The position numbers and the translations under genes are program-made. From contig CAZMCT010000011.1 of assembly GCA_964564785.1 (NCBI GenBank), positions 1 to 52,037 on the forward strand: a stretch of DNA of 52,037 nt, written 5' to 3'. The notes below the pieces were generated by a model that had not been told where the DNA came from, made no database searches, and saw only the letters and a list, made by a program, of their open reading frames with translations. This stretch comes from CAZMCT01 sp964564785 (lineage in GTDB: Bacteria; Planctomycetota; Phycisphaerae; UBA1845; Fen-1342). Shown here in pieces: positions 33,360 through 41,386 of the stretch. Numbering within the stretch: position 1 is the first letter of the stretch; the number at the start of each line of letters is the position of its first letter.

Positions 33360-34073
33360 CTACCGGCGCCGTAGTGCCGCGGCCAGCGCCAGCAGCACGA
33401 GCGTCGTCGGCTCCGGAATCCCGTAGAGCGCGAACGAAGGATTCCAACGATCGTCTGCGTCCGCCATTCCAGCGCCCGGCAGGATGTTCGACGGGGCGTA
33501 CGCCACGAACCCGGGGCTCGGGAACGAGGCGGACCGCCACATGAATCCCTGCTCCAGGTCCTCGGCCTGGAGGTCGCCACCCGTCAGCCACGGCGTGCTG
33601 TTGGGCGCCGCGCCGCCGTCGCCGTAAATGGTCAGGTAATAATCACCAGCCGGGATCGGAATGTTGACGTCGTACTGGTGCAGCCAGTCGTCGGTCGTCG
33701 TTGTCCGCGGGTCGTCGATCCCCGGGCCGAACGGGCCGAGCGTGCCCGTCCAGAACTGATCCCCGTCGACCGGGGCGGCCAGGCCGGTGCGATGCCAGAT
33801 GATCGCGTTCACGTTGTCCGCTTCCTGGCCGGGGTTGATGAACCAGTCGGCGTCGATGCGCTGGATCACCGCCCCGCTGACGGTGATGCGGAACGGGATG
33901 GCGCACCACCGTTGCGAGTTGGGCGGACCGAGATCGCCCGACGAGTACCCGAGGTACGTGTCCGTCCCGTTGAAGTTGACGGGGTGCGGTGCCCCCGTGT
34001 CCCACAGGACGTCCTGCCCCAGCGCTGGCAGCGCCAGCGCCACTGCGACAACGAATGTCAATCCGCTCCTCAT
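33360..34073 (-). CDS. PEP-CTERM sorting domain exported protein
   Basis: 237 aa from ATG 34073 with GGAGGA upstream. Signal peptide MRSGLTFVVAVALALPALG; the mature domain is a beta-rich, Trp/Asp-rich module of unknown role (NINIPIPAGDYYLTIYGDGG-like strands). The C-terminus PEPTTLVLLALAAALRRR is a full PEP-CTERM signal (PEP, membrane helix, Arg cluster), which is recognised by exosortase and leads to surface or extracellular matrix delivery. No exosortase gene is in the window. Confidence 0.88.
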   Translation of the reverse strand: MRSGLTFVVAVALALPALGQDVLWDTGAPHPVNFNGTDTYLGYSSGDLGPPNSQRWCAIPFRITVSGAVIQRIDADWFINPGQEADNVNAIIWHRTGLAAPVDGDQFWTGTLGPFGPGIDDPRTTTTDDWLHQYDVNIPIPAGDYYLTIYGDGGAAPNSTPWLTGGDLQAEDLEQGFMWRSASFPSPGFVAYAPSNILPGAGMADADDRWNPSFALYGIPEPTTLVLLALAAALRRR

Positions 34074-34384
34074 GTCTGACTCCTCCTGCTTCCACCATGA
34101 CACGATAGAGATAACGCCACGACCGCGGCGCGGTCGTCCGGGTCACAGTGCGTCAGACAGGGGCTCCTGACCGGCTCGTCCCCCCATACTCAAGGTGTGG
34201 AGATCGGGAGGTGCTCCTTTCTCTCGCCAGCAAGCTTACTCCGCTCCCGGCGCGGGAGTCAATGAAAAAGCGCCCCGGGGCGCGGGCCGGAGACTCAGGC
34301 GGGTCCGCCCGGCCGGCCGATACCCATCGGGGAGCGCCGTCGCGGCCTGGCGGCGCCGTTCGCCCAGTCATCCGGGAGCCTGCC
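34074..34384. other. Intergenic region upstream of the PEP-CTERM gene
   Basis: 311 bases. It contains a GC hairpin GCGCCCCGGGGCGC (34271-34284) directly after AAAAA, which read on the minus strand is a hairpin followed by a short T-run. No promoter was assigned with confidence. Confidence 0.3.
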
Positions 34385-34465
34385 ATGCTGCGCTGGCTTT
34401 GGATCTTTGTCGGGATCCTGACGTATCTCGCCCTGCGTTTCGCGCTCGACGCGGTCCCCGCTTGA
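34385..34465 (+). CDS. Possible 26-aa membrane peptide
   Basis: MLRWLWIFVGILTYLALRF... is a single hydrophobic helix with GGGAGC 6 bases before ATG 34385. It converges with the Yip1-type gene. Small size makes the call uncertain; no homologue recognised. Confidence 0.3.
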   Translation: MLRWLWIFVGILTYLALRFALDAVPA

Positions 34466-34481
34466 CGCACCGCGGCCGGGT

Positions 34482-35936
34482 TTATTCGGACGTTTCCGGC
34501 TCCCCGCTCGGTTGCGACGCGACTGCGGGCGAAGCGTGCGTGACCTTCTCCGGGTGCGGGAGCGGCGCGAGACCGAAGCGCTCCCGCAACCGATTCTGGG
34601 CATCGAGCGCTGCCGGGAACCCGGCCGCCGGAATCGTCAACGATGTTCCGTCGGCGCACCCGACGGCCACCGCGCCGCCCATCGGCGCCGGCCCAGGAAC
34701 CTCGGGCGCGGGCCAGTGCACCACGACCCACAGTCCCCCGTCCGCGCCGGGGTCCACGCCGTGATAGGTGAACACGAAGTCGCCCAGGCGGTGGGCGACG
34801 GTGCCGGGCGGCAGGGCGTCGGCCGCGCTGCCGGCTACGTCCAGGGCCTGGGGCGGGTCGAGTGAATCCAGCGCGTCCAGCGTCACGTCGGCGACGGGCA
34901 TGCTTCGCGCGCGGCCGCTCGCCCAGTCTTCCGCGAAGAAGCGGGCCGAGAGCCGGCCGCTGGCAACGAGCTGCGCGGCGTGGCGCGGCCACGCCCCGGT
35001 TTGTCGCGCGCTCAGCAGTTGCGGCAGGATGAATTGCGTCTGTGCGATCCCGCCGCCGAATGTGCCCGCGGCGGTCCGCACCGCCCAGATATTGACGCCG
35101 ACGATGAAAGCGACCAGCGCTGTTACCGCGAGGACCGGCGGGGCGGCCACCGCCACGATCGCCCGACCCGTCCCCACGCGCTGCGCCTCCTTGACCGTCA
35201 TGATCGCGCTGATGACCCACCACAGCCAGCCGATGTACAACCCCAGGCACGGCGCGGCGCTCACCACGTTCGCGCCGCTGCTGTAACACAGGGCCTGGTA
35301 CGTCCGGCCCAGTCCGCCGGCCGGTCGGGGGCCGAGCCGCAGCAGCGCGTGAGTCATCAGGCCCCACACGGCCAGCGCGACCAAGCCGCCGAGGGCGAAG
35401 ATCAAGACCGAAACCGCCCCGCCGAAGCACATACTCGCCCCGCCGCCGCCCATCAGAGCCGGCAGCAGCACCAGCGGCGCCATCGCGACCGCGCTGGCCG
35501 CCACGACATTCACACTGGCGAAACCCCAGGCCATGCCCGCGGGGCTGTCCGGCCGCAGCGCCAGGCCGAGCTTGAGCGGCGAAACCAAAGCCAGGCCGAC
35601 CGTGCGCAGGTATCGGCGGGCGAAGCCGAGCGACTCGACCTCGAGCCACGGGACCCGCGTGACCTGCGTTTGCGACTCGTCGAGCCCCTCCGCCGGCCGC
35701 AGGACCGTGTCGTCCATGTCGATGGGGCGGCCGCACCTGGTGCGCGTGAACGCGCGCGGGACGAGGTGGCCGCGCTCGCCGAGCCCGTAGTACGCCTGAT
35801 CACAGTGGGGGCAGCAGAACTGCACGCTGCCGGGGGCGAACTCGAACTCGCTCGGGCGGAACGGCGTGCCGCACTCCGGGCAGCGGCGGGCGGTGAGGTT
35901 CCAGAGCCGGTACTGGCAGGTCTTGCAGAGCATCAC
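34482..35936 (-). CDS. Zinc-ribbon plus Yip1-type multi-pass membrane protein
   Basis: 484 aa. The N-terminus is a zinc ribbon (MMLCKTCQYRLWNLTARRCPECG, given in parts: CKTCQYRLWN and CPECGTPF) followed by a second pair, CCPHCDQAYYG. Residues ~130-300 hold five hydrophobic segments of a Yip1-like domain (ALCYSSGANVVSAAPCLGLY, VGTGRAIVAVAAPP). A soluble ~180-aa C-terminal domain follows. Such zinc-ribbon/Yip1 proteins are common in planctomycetes and have no assigned function. The start may be either of the adjacent ATGs at 35936 or 35933. Confidence 0.7.
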   Translation of the reverse strand: MMLCKTCQYRLWNLTARRCPECGTPFRPSEFEFAPGSVQFCCPHCDQAYYGLGERGHLVPRAFTRTRCGRPIDMDDTVLRPAEGLDESQTQVTRVPWLEVESLGFARRYLRTVGLALVSPLKLGLALRPDSPAGMAWGFASVNVVAASAVAMAPLVLLPALMGGGGASMCFGGAVSVLIFALGGLVALAVWGLMTHALLRLGPRPAGGLGRTYQALCYSSGANVVSAAPCLGLYIGWLWWVISAIMTVKEAQRVGTGRAIVAVAAPPVLAVTALVAFIVGVNIWAVRTAAGTFGGGIAQTQFILPQLLSARQTGAWPRHAAQLVASGRLSARFFAEDWASGRARSMPVADVTLDALDSLDPPQALDVAGSAADALPPGTVAHRLGDFVFTYHGVDPGADGGLWVVVHWPAPEVPGPAPMGGAVAVGCADGTSLTIPAAGFPAALDAQNRLRERFGLAPLPHPEKVTHASPAVASQPSGEPETSE

Positions 35937-35976
35937 GGCGCACCGCTTAGAGCGGCTATCACAACCCTTCCCTTCG

Positions 35977-36054
35977 TGACAGGTCTCCGGCCTGCAACCC
36001 CTGGGGGACAGTCCTCCGGCCTGTCAACTGACCGACCGGAGGTCGGTCCCCCAG
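35977..36054. repeat. GACAGTCCTCCGGCCTGTC-type dispersed inverted repeat
   Basis: CTGGGGGACAGTCCTCCGG (36001-36019) pairs with CCGGAGGTCGGTCCCCCAG (36036-36054), and a related TGACAGGTCTCCGGCCTGC lies just upstream (35978-35996). The repeat fills the gap between the Yip1-type gene and the frameshifted gene. Confidence 0.65.
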
Positions 36055-36073
36055 GTGGTTTTGTTCGGCGCTC

Positions 36074-36725
36074 TCAGCGCCAGCCGGACAGGTCCGCGCG
36101 GATCTTCGGGGGGCCGAGCCAGATCAGCATGAAAACCGGCAGGGCCGAGCCCCAGAGCAGCCCCACGACGAGCGTGGCGGCCCCGCCGATCCCCGCCATC
36201 AGGTCGAGGAAGCCGCGCGGTGCGTTGGGGATCGCGTTCTGCTGGGCGATGCGGCTCCACAGCTCGCGCTGCAACAGGAACGCGTACGCGCTCGTGCCGA
36301 TCGCCGGCACGATCTTGCACCACGCCCACGCCCGGCACACGCCCGGGGTCCAGGCCCGGCGCCGGAGGAGGCCGGCGCCCCGCGGCCAGCAGCAGGGCCG
36401 CCGCGAGCGCCGACAGCACCGCGCTGCTGAGCGAGACCACGATCCAGCGCTGCGTCACCTCGACCGTGATGCGGGTCACCGGGTCGGTGGGGTTGGCGAG
36501 GGCGGCCTGAAACCGGGGTCCGACGACGCCCCACGCGGCGCCCGGCAGCCCCAGCGCCCCGAAGATCACCGCGACCACGCCCAGCGCCGTGGCCCAGGCC
36601 TGGGTCGGCCCCGGCGGCGGCCCCGGGATCGAGGTCGGCGGCGCGGACGGCGGCAGGTTCGGCGAAACCCCTATGGGTGCTCCTACACGGCCGGGGAGCG
36701 GTACAGCGCCACGTACAGCGGGCAC
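36074..36725 (-). pseudogene. Membrane protein gene interrupted by an apparent one-base frameshift
   Basis: The first frame (from ATG 36725, overlapping the ABC exporter end) gives a Pro-rich N-terminus, a helix ATALGVVAVIFGALGLPGAAW and another, VSLSSAVLSALAAALLLAAG; it then becomes Arg/Pro-rich. The +1 frame continues the helix and gives CKIVPAIGTSAYAFLLQRELW and GGAATLVVGLLWGSALPVFML to stop 36074-36076. Removing one base from the G4/C4 run near 36376-36380 joins the two smoothly. Either a sequencing error or a real lesion. Family unknown. Confidence 0.65.
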
Positions 36726-38629
36726 CGCTCGATCAGCTCCGCGTGCGTCCCGACATCCACGATCCGCCCGGCGTCCATCACCACGATGCGGTCGGCCATC
36801 TCCATCACCGTGTGACGATGCGCGACGAGAAACGTCGTCTTGCCCTGGCGCAGGCGATTCAGGGCGGCGTGGATCTTCCGCTCGCTCTCCGCGTCGACTT
36901 CACTCGTGGCCTCGTCGAAGATCAGAATGGACGCGGGCTTCAGGAAGGCCCGCGCGATCGCGATCCGCTGCCGCTGCCCGCCCGAGATCGACGCCCCGAA
37001 CTCGCCCATGGGCGTGTCGTACCCCCGCGGCCACTGCTCGATGAACTCGGCCGCGTAAGCCTGGGCGGCCGCGGCCCGAATCTCGTCCGGCGTGGCGTCC
37101 GGGCGGCCGTAGGCGATGTTCTCGGCCACGCTGCGGGCGAAAATGACGGGGCGCTGCGAGACCGTGGCGACCTGCATCCGCAAGTCGCGCAGGCTCAGGT
37201 CGCGGACGTCGAGGCCGTCGACCAGTACGCGGCCGGCCTGCGGCTCGATCAGCCGCGGGATGAGCTTCACCAGCGTCGACTTGCCGCTGCCGTTGGGGCC
37301 GACAATGGCGATGCACTCGCCGGGCCGCACTTCGAGGCTGACGTGGCTCAGCGCGGGCGGCTCCTGCCCCGGCGTGTAACGGAAGAGCACCCGCTCGAAG
37401 CGCACCCCGCGCGACGTGTGGCCCGGCAACGGCCGCGCCTGCGGTGCCGAGCGCTCTTCCGGCTGGTCGAGGAAGTCCCAGACCCGCGTCGAGGCGGCCC
37501 CGGCCCGCTGGATCATGTTGTACACGTTGGCGACCTTGCGCACCGGGTCGAGCAGCGCCGCCAGCAGCGCCACCATCGTCATGAACAGGGCGGCCGTGAT
37601 CTCGCCGTGGAACGTGCGGCTCGCCAGCCAGACGATGCCGCCGGAGGTGACCAGGATGCCGATGACCTCGATCAGCGGCGAGCTGAGCGCCTCGACCCAG
37701 GCCAGCCGGAGCATCTGCCGGAGCATCCGGCGCTCGACCTGCCACATCCGCCGCCGCTCGAACGCCTCGGTGCCGTACGATTTCACGACGTCGATGCCCT
37801 GAAGCGTTTCCTCCAGCCCGCCCAGCATCGCGCCGTAGCCCTCGAGCAGCCGCACGGTCGCCTTCCGCACCTGGCGGCCGAAATACCACAGTACGACCAT
37901 CGCCAGCGGCGCGAGCGCGAGCACGATCAACGTCAGCCGTGCGTCCAGAAACAGCGCCACCGCCAGCACGCAGACGGCCTTCAGCGGCTCGCGGGCCACC
38001 TTGCCAAAAAGCGTCGTTACGCCCAGGTAAATCTCGCGGGTGTCCGACATGAACTGGTTGACGCGGCCGGACACGTCCCCGGCGACATCGGTCATGGGGA
38101 CGCGCAGGGCTTTCCGGTACATTCGCCGCCGCAGATCCATCATCATGCGGTGCGACGCGTTCAAAATCAGATATTGCGAGAGGCACCGCAGAACGTTGCC
38201 CGCCAGATTCACGATCAGCAGCGCCGTCAGCAGGACCAGCAGTGTCTGCATCCGCTCCGGAGGCGAGGTCCCGCGTGGAAAGAGCGCGGCGGCCTTCTTC
38301 AGCAGCGGCGAATACCATGCCGCCAGCGCCGCGCCGCCACCCGACGGGTCCGCCGCGTCCCTCAGCGTGCCGCGCGCGAGCGACTCGTGGAGACTGTGTT
38401 CGCTGGTGACGACTTTGAGTATCGGAAGCAGGCCGCCCAGGCTCGCCGCGTAGCTCAACGCCACGCCGAGTCCCAAAACGATGCCAAGGGTCATTGTGCG
38501 GCGGTGTGGCCGGACCAGCGCCAGGGTCCGCCAGAACGCCTGGCGGGTCTGCTTGCGCGACGCGGCGGGTTGGGTGCGCGCGGCCAGGAGTCCGCGGGTG
38601 ACGGCGGGTGTTGCCGAGCTTTGAGTCAT
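36683..38629 (-). CDS. ABC exporter, fused membrane and ATPase domains (MsbA-like)
   Basis: 648 aa. Half-size exporter of the MsbA/lipid or multidrug type. The transmembrane domain (~35-390) has six helices; there is a ~65-aa Pro/Gly-rich periplasmic stretch after the first (PILKVVTSEHSLHESLARG). ATPase: Walker A GPNGSGKS (~455), signature ISGGQRQR (LSGGQ variant), Walker B ILIFDEATSEVD, H-loop VAHRH. ATG 38629. The end overlaps the possible start of the frameshifted gene. Lipid A genes elsewhere in the window make an MsbA role plausible, but the substrate is unproven. Confidence 0.85.
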   Translation of the reverse strand: MTQSSATPAVTRGLLAARTQPAASRKQTRQAFWRTLALVRPHRRTMTLGIVLGLGVALSYAASLGGLLPILKVVTSEHSLHESLARGTLRDAADPSGGGAALAAWYSPLLKKAAALFPRGTSPPERMQTLLVLLTALLIVNLAGNVLRCLSQYLILNASHRMMMDLRRRMYRKALRVPMTDVAGDVSGRVNQFMSDTREIYLGVTTLFGKVAREPLKAVCVLAVALFLDARLTLIVLALAPLAMVVLWYFGRQVRKATVRLLEGYGAMLGGLEETLQGIDVVKSYGTEAFERRRMWQVERRMLRQMLRLAWVEALSSPLIEVIGILVTSGGIVWLASRTFHGEITAALFMTMVALLAALLDPVRKVANVYNMIQRAGAASTRVWDFLDQPEERSAPQARPLPGHTSRGVRFERVLFRYTPGQEPPALSHVSLEVRPGECIAIVGPNGSGKSTLVKLIPRLIEPQAGRVLVDGLDVRDLSLRDLRMQVATVSQRPVIFARSVAENIAYGRPDATPDEIRAAAAQAYAAEFIEQWPRGYDTPMGEFGASISGGQRQRIAIARAFLKPASILIFDEATSEVDAESERKIHAALNRLRQGKTTFLVAHRHTVMEMADRIVVMDAGRIVDVGTHAELIERCPLYVALYRSPAV

Positions 38630-38770
38630 CGTGCGCGATCACGAGCGCCGTCTCATGCCTTTGCACCGGCGTTCGCGACAGGCGACCATACTCAGCCAAC
38701 CCGTGGACGGCAACCGGGTGGGCCACAGTATGCACAGATTCGCAAACGTCGGGGCGGGCTTGGGCAGCTC

Positions 38771-38900
38771 GTTGAAAAAGGGGACACTGAAAAAAAGGGC
38801 GCATCAAAAAGGGAACGGGCACGGCGGAAGGGCTGTCGGCGCCACCGTGTGATGATGGGTTGGCGCGCGGAGCCAGCCCCCTTTTTCAACAGGCTGTCGG
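38771..38900. repeat. GTTGAAAAAGG dispersed repeat, copy 1
   Basis: GTTGAAAAAGGGGACA... at the left and GGAGCCAGCCCCCTTTTTCAAC at the right (38870-38890, in two halves) form an imperfect inverted repeat. The inner part (GGAACGGGCACGGCGGAAGGG..., then GTTGGCGCGCGGAGCCAG) matches copy 2 at 45321-45421. It sits between the ABC exporter and groEL1 promoters. Confidence 0.7.
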
Positions 38901-39156
38901 GCCGCGGCAGCGGCCCGCGCTGTCACTTTGGCAGTGTCAGCCCGACAGCCCGGGTAGGCGCTTCGCGGGCGGCCGCCGGGGTCTGAGGAACTCAAGTGCT
39001 TTTCTTTGCGTAACTTATGGGATTGCCCGTCAGCGCGCGGTTTTGGCACTGGGATTGCTTGCCGCTTCTCGACACGCTTCCGCCTCGCGCGGATGCGATT
39101 TGGGTGTTGTCGATTTTCGCGCGCGGCGCAGTGCATCCATCCGGAAGGAGACTTGC
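38901..39156. other. groEL1 upstream region
   Basis: It contains the groEL1 ribosome binding site AAGGAGA (39145-39151). No CIRCE element (TTAGCACTC-N9-GAGTGCTAA) and no convincing sigma32 promoter were found. An AT-richer stretch, TGCTTTTCTTTGCGTAACTTATGGG (within 38997-39022), is the most likely promoter site, unassigned. Confidence 0.4.
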
Positions 39157-40827
39157 ATGGCGGTTAAGCAACTCGCGTTCGATCAGGAGGCGCAGCAGGC
39201 CGTCTTGGCCGGCGTCGAAAAGCTCGCTGCCGCGGTGAAGGCCACCTATGGTCCCCGTGGCCGAAACGCCGTGCTCGACAAGGGCTGGGGCAGCCCCACC
39301 GTCACGAAGGACGGCGTCACGGTCGCCGAGGAAATCGAGCTCCACAACAAGTACGAAAACATGGGCGCCCAGCTCGTGAAGGAAGCCGCCAGCAAGACGA
39401 GCGACGTGGCCGGCGACGGGACGACCGCCGCAACGGTGCTCGCCGAGGCCATTTACAAGGAGGGGCTCCGGGCCGTCACTGCCGGACACGATGCGAATGC
39501 GATCAACCGCGGCATCCAGCAGGCCGTGCGGGCCGTCGTGGACGAGATCAAGCGGATCGCCCGCCCGGTGAGGCTCGAGGCCAAGAACCCGCAGGACGTG
39601 ATCAACATCGCCACGATCTCGGCCAACAACGACCGCTCGGTGGGCGAGATCATGGCGGACTGCTTCACCCGCGTGGGCAAGGATGGCGTGATCACGGTCG
39701 AGGAGGGGAAGAGTCTGGAGACGACGGTCGAGGTGGTCGAGGGTATGCAGTTCGACCGCGGCTACCTCAGCCCGCACTTCATCACCGACCCCGAAGCGAT
39801 GGAGGTCGTGCTCGAAAAGGCCTTCATCCTGGTCTACGAGGACAAGATCAGCAGCGTCACCAAGCTCATCCCGCTGCTGGAGAAGGCGGCTCAGGCCAAG
39901 CGCCCGCTGCTGATCATCGCCGAGGACGTCGAGGGTGAGGCGCTGGCGACACTGGTGGTGAACAAACTCCGCGGCATCCTTCAGGTGGCCGCCGTGAAGG
40001 CCCCCGCCTACGGCGACCGGCGCAAGGCGATGCTCGAGGACATCGCGATCCTGACCGGCGCTCGGCCGATCTTCAAGGACCTGGGCATCGAGCTCGACAA
40101 CGTGCAGATCACCGACCTGGGCCAGGCGAAGAAGGTCCGCATCGACAACGACAACACCACGATTATCGAGGGGGCCGGCGACAGTGCCGCGATCAAGGGG
40201 CGGATCGCGCAGATCCGCCGCGAGATCGAGCAGACGACCAGCGATTATGACCGCGAGAAGCTCCAGGAGCGCCTGGCGAAGCTCTCGGGCGGCGTGGCCC
40301 AGATCAACGTGGGCGCGGCCAGCGAAGCCGAGCTGAAGGAGAAGAAGGCCCGGGTCGAGGATGCGCTGCACGCCACGCGGGCGGCGATCGAGGAGGGCGT
40401 CGTGCCCGGCGGCGGTGTGGCGCTCCTGCGGGCCCGGAAGGTGCTCGACAATCTGAAGGTCAAGGGCGACGGCGAGAAGGTTGGCGTGCGGATTGTCCAG
40501 GACGCGGTGACTTGGCCGATTCGTCAGATCGCGGCCAACGCCGGGTACGAGGCCGCGGTCGTCCTGCGGAAGGTCGACACGTCGGACAACCCGAATTTCG
40601 GCTTCAACGCCGATACGGGCACGTACGAAGACCTGATGAAAGCCGGGATCATCGACCCGGCCAAGGTGGTCCGCAGCTCGCTCGAGAACGGCAGCAGTGT
40701 GGCGCGGGTGCTGCTGTCGAGCGCGTGCCTGGTCGCGACCAAGCCCGAGAAGAAGAAGGGCGCGGGCGGCCCCGGCGGCGACGAGATGGGCGGCATGGGT
40801 GGCATGGATGACATGGACATGATGTAG
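39157..40827 (+). CDS. groL: 60-kDa chaperonin GroEL (copy 1, GGM-tailed)
   Basis: 556 aa. Conserved motifs: ATP-binding GDGTTAATVLAEAIYKEG (~86-103), VEEGKSLETTVEVVEGMQFDRG (in parts), VVPGGGVALLRA (~413-424). The C-terminus ends GGMGGMDDMDMM, the flexible Gly-Met tail of classical GroEL. The start ATG 39157 has AAGGAGA upstream. Forms double-ring folding chambers with GroES, encoded next. About 60% similar by eye to the second groEL at 41387. Confidence 0.95.
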   Translation: MAVKQLAFDQEAQQAVLAGVEKLAAAVKATYGPRGRNAVLDKGWGSPTVTKDGVTVAEEIELHNKYENMGAQLVKEAASKTSDVAGDGTTAATVLAEAIYKEGLRAVTAGHDANAINRGIQQAVRAVVDEIKRIARPVRLEAKNPQDVINIATISANNDRSVGEIMADCFTRVGKDGVITVEEGKSLETTVEVVEGMQFDRGYLSPHFITDPEAMEVVLEKAFILVYEDKISSVTKLIPLLEKAAQAKRPLLIIAEDVEGEALATLVVNKLRGILQVAAVKAPAYGDRRKAMLEDIAILTGARPIFKDLGIELDNVQITDLGQAKKVRIDNDNTTIIEGAGDSAAIKGRIAQIRREIEQTTSDYDREKLQERLAKLSGGVAQINVGAASEAELKEKKARVEDALHATRAAIEEGVVPGGGVALLRARKVLDNLKVKGDGEKVGVRIVQDAVTWPIRQIAANAGYEAAVVLRKVDTSDNPNFGFNADTGTYEDLMKAGIIDPAKVVRSSLENGSSVARVLLSSACLVATKPEKKKGAGGPGGDEMGGMGGMDDMDMM

Positions 40828-40956
40828 ATATCGCGGATCGCGCAGGGCGGGCGGCGCGTTCGGAAGATCCGCCGCCGCGCGGTTCAACCCGCACTCGGGT
40901 TCGGTTGAGCGGAACTTCTTCATTAACAGATGCCTCAGATCGGGAGAGCGACGAAG

Positions 40957-41271
40957 ATGGCTACTGCGACCGCCAAGAAACTGAAGATCCGTCCGCTGGA
41001 GGACCGTGTCGTCGTCCAGCCGTTCGAGGCCGAGGAGCGCACCCGCGGCGGCATCGTGCTGCCGGACACGGCCCGCGAGAAGCCCCAGCAGGGCCGGGTC
41101 ATCGCGACCGGGCCGGGCAAACTGCTGGAGAAGACCGGCGAGCGCGGCAAGATGTCGCTGAAGACCGGCGACGTCGTCCTGTACGGCAAGTACAGCGGGA
41201 CGGAGGTCGAGCTCGACGGGGAGAAGTACGTCATCATCCGGGAGAGCGACATCCTCGCCGTGCAAGAGTGA
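40957..41271 (+). CDS. groS: 10-kDa co-chaperonin GroES
   Basis: 104 aa from ATG 40957 (MATATAKKLKIRPLEDRVVV). The mobile loop is EAEERTRGGIVLPDTAREKPQ (in parts: TRGGIVLPDTA at ~29-39), and the C-terminus is EKYVIIRESDILAVQE. GGGAGAG precedes the start. Caps the GroEL ring. Sits between two groEL genes. Confidence 0.95.
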   Translation: MATATAKKLKIRPLEDRVVVQPFEAEERTRGGIVLPDTAREKPQQGRVIATGPGKLLEKTGERGKMSLKTGDVVLYGKYSGTEVELDGEKYVIIRESDILAVQE

Positions 41272-41278
41272 GAAACGA

Positions 41279-41370
41279 GTCGCGCGCACCAGAAGCGAGT
41301 GGCGAGTTGAGCTTGCGAGTACGGACCGGCAACCACCGCGGACGCTTCGCCATGTGCCGCTCGCCACGAT
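41279..41370. repeat. Weak inverted repeat between groES and groEL2
   Basis: GCGAGTGGCGAG (41297-41308) and the inverted CTCGCCAC (41361-41368) lie between the genes, another junction repeat of the operon type, weaker than those in the hdr cluster. Confidence 0.35.
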
Positions 41371-41386
41371 GAAATGAGGTCTGACG

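Noticed and set aside
38990..39156. CIRCE operator upstream of groEL1
   Set aside because: A TTTTGGCACT near 39041 recalls the first half-site, but the inverted partner is missing.
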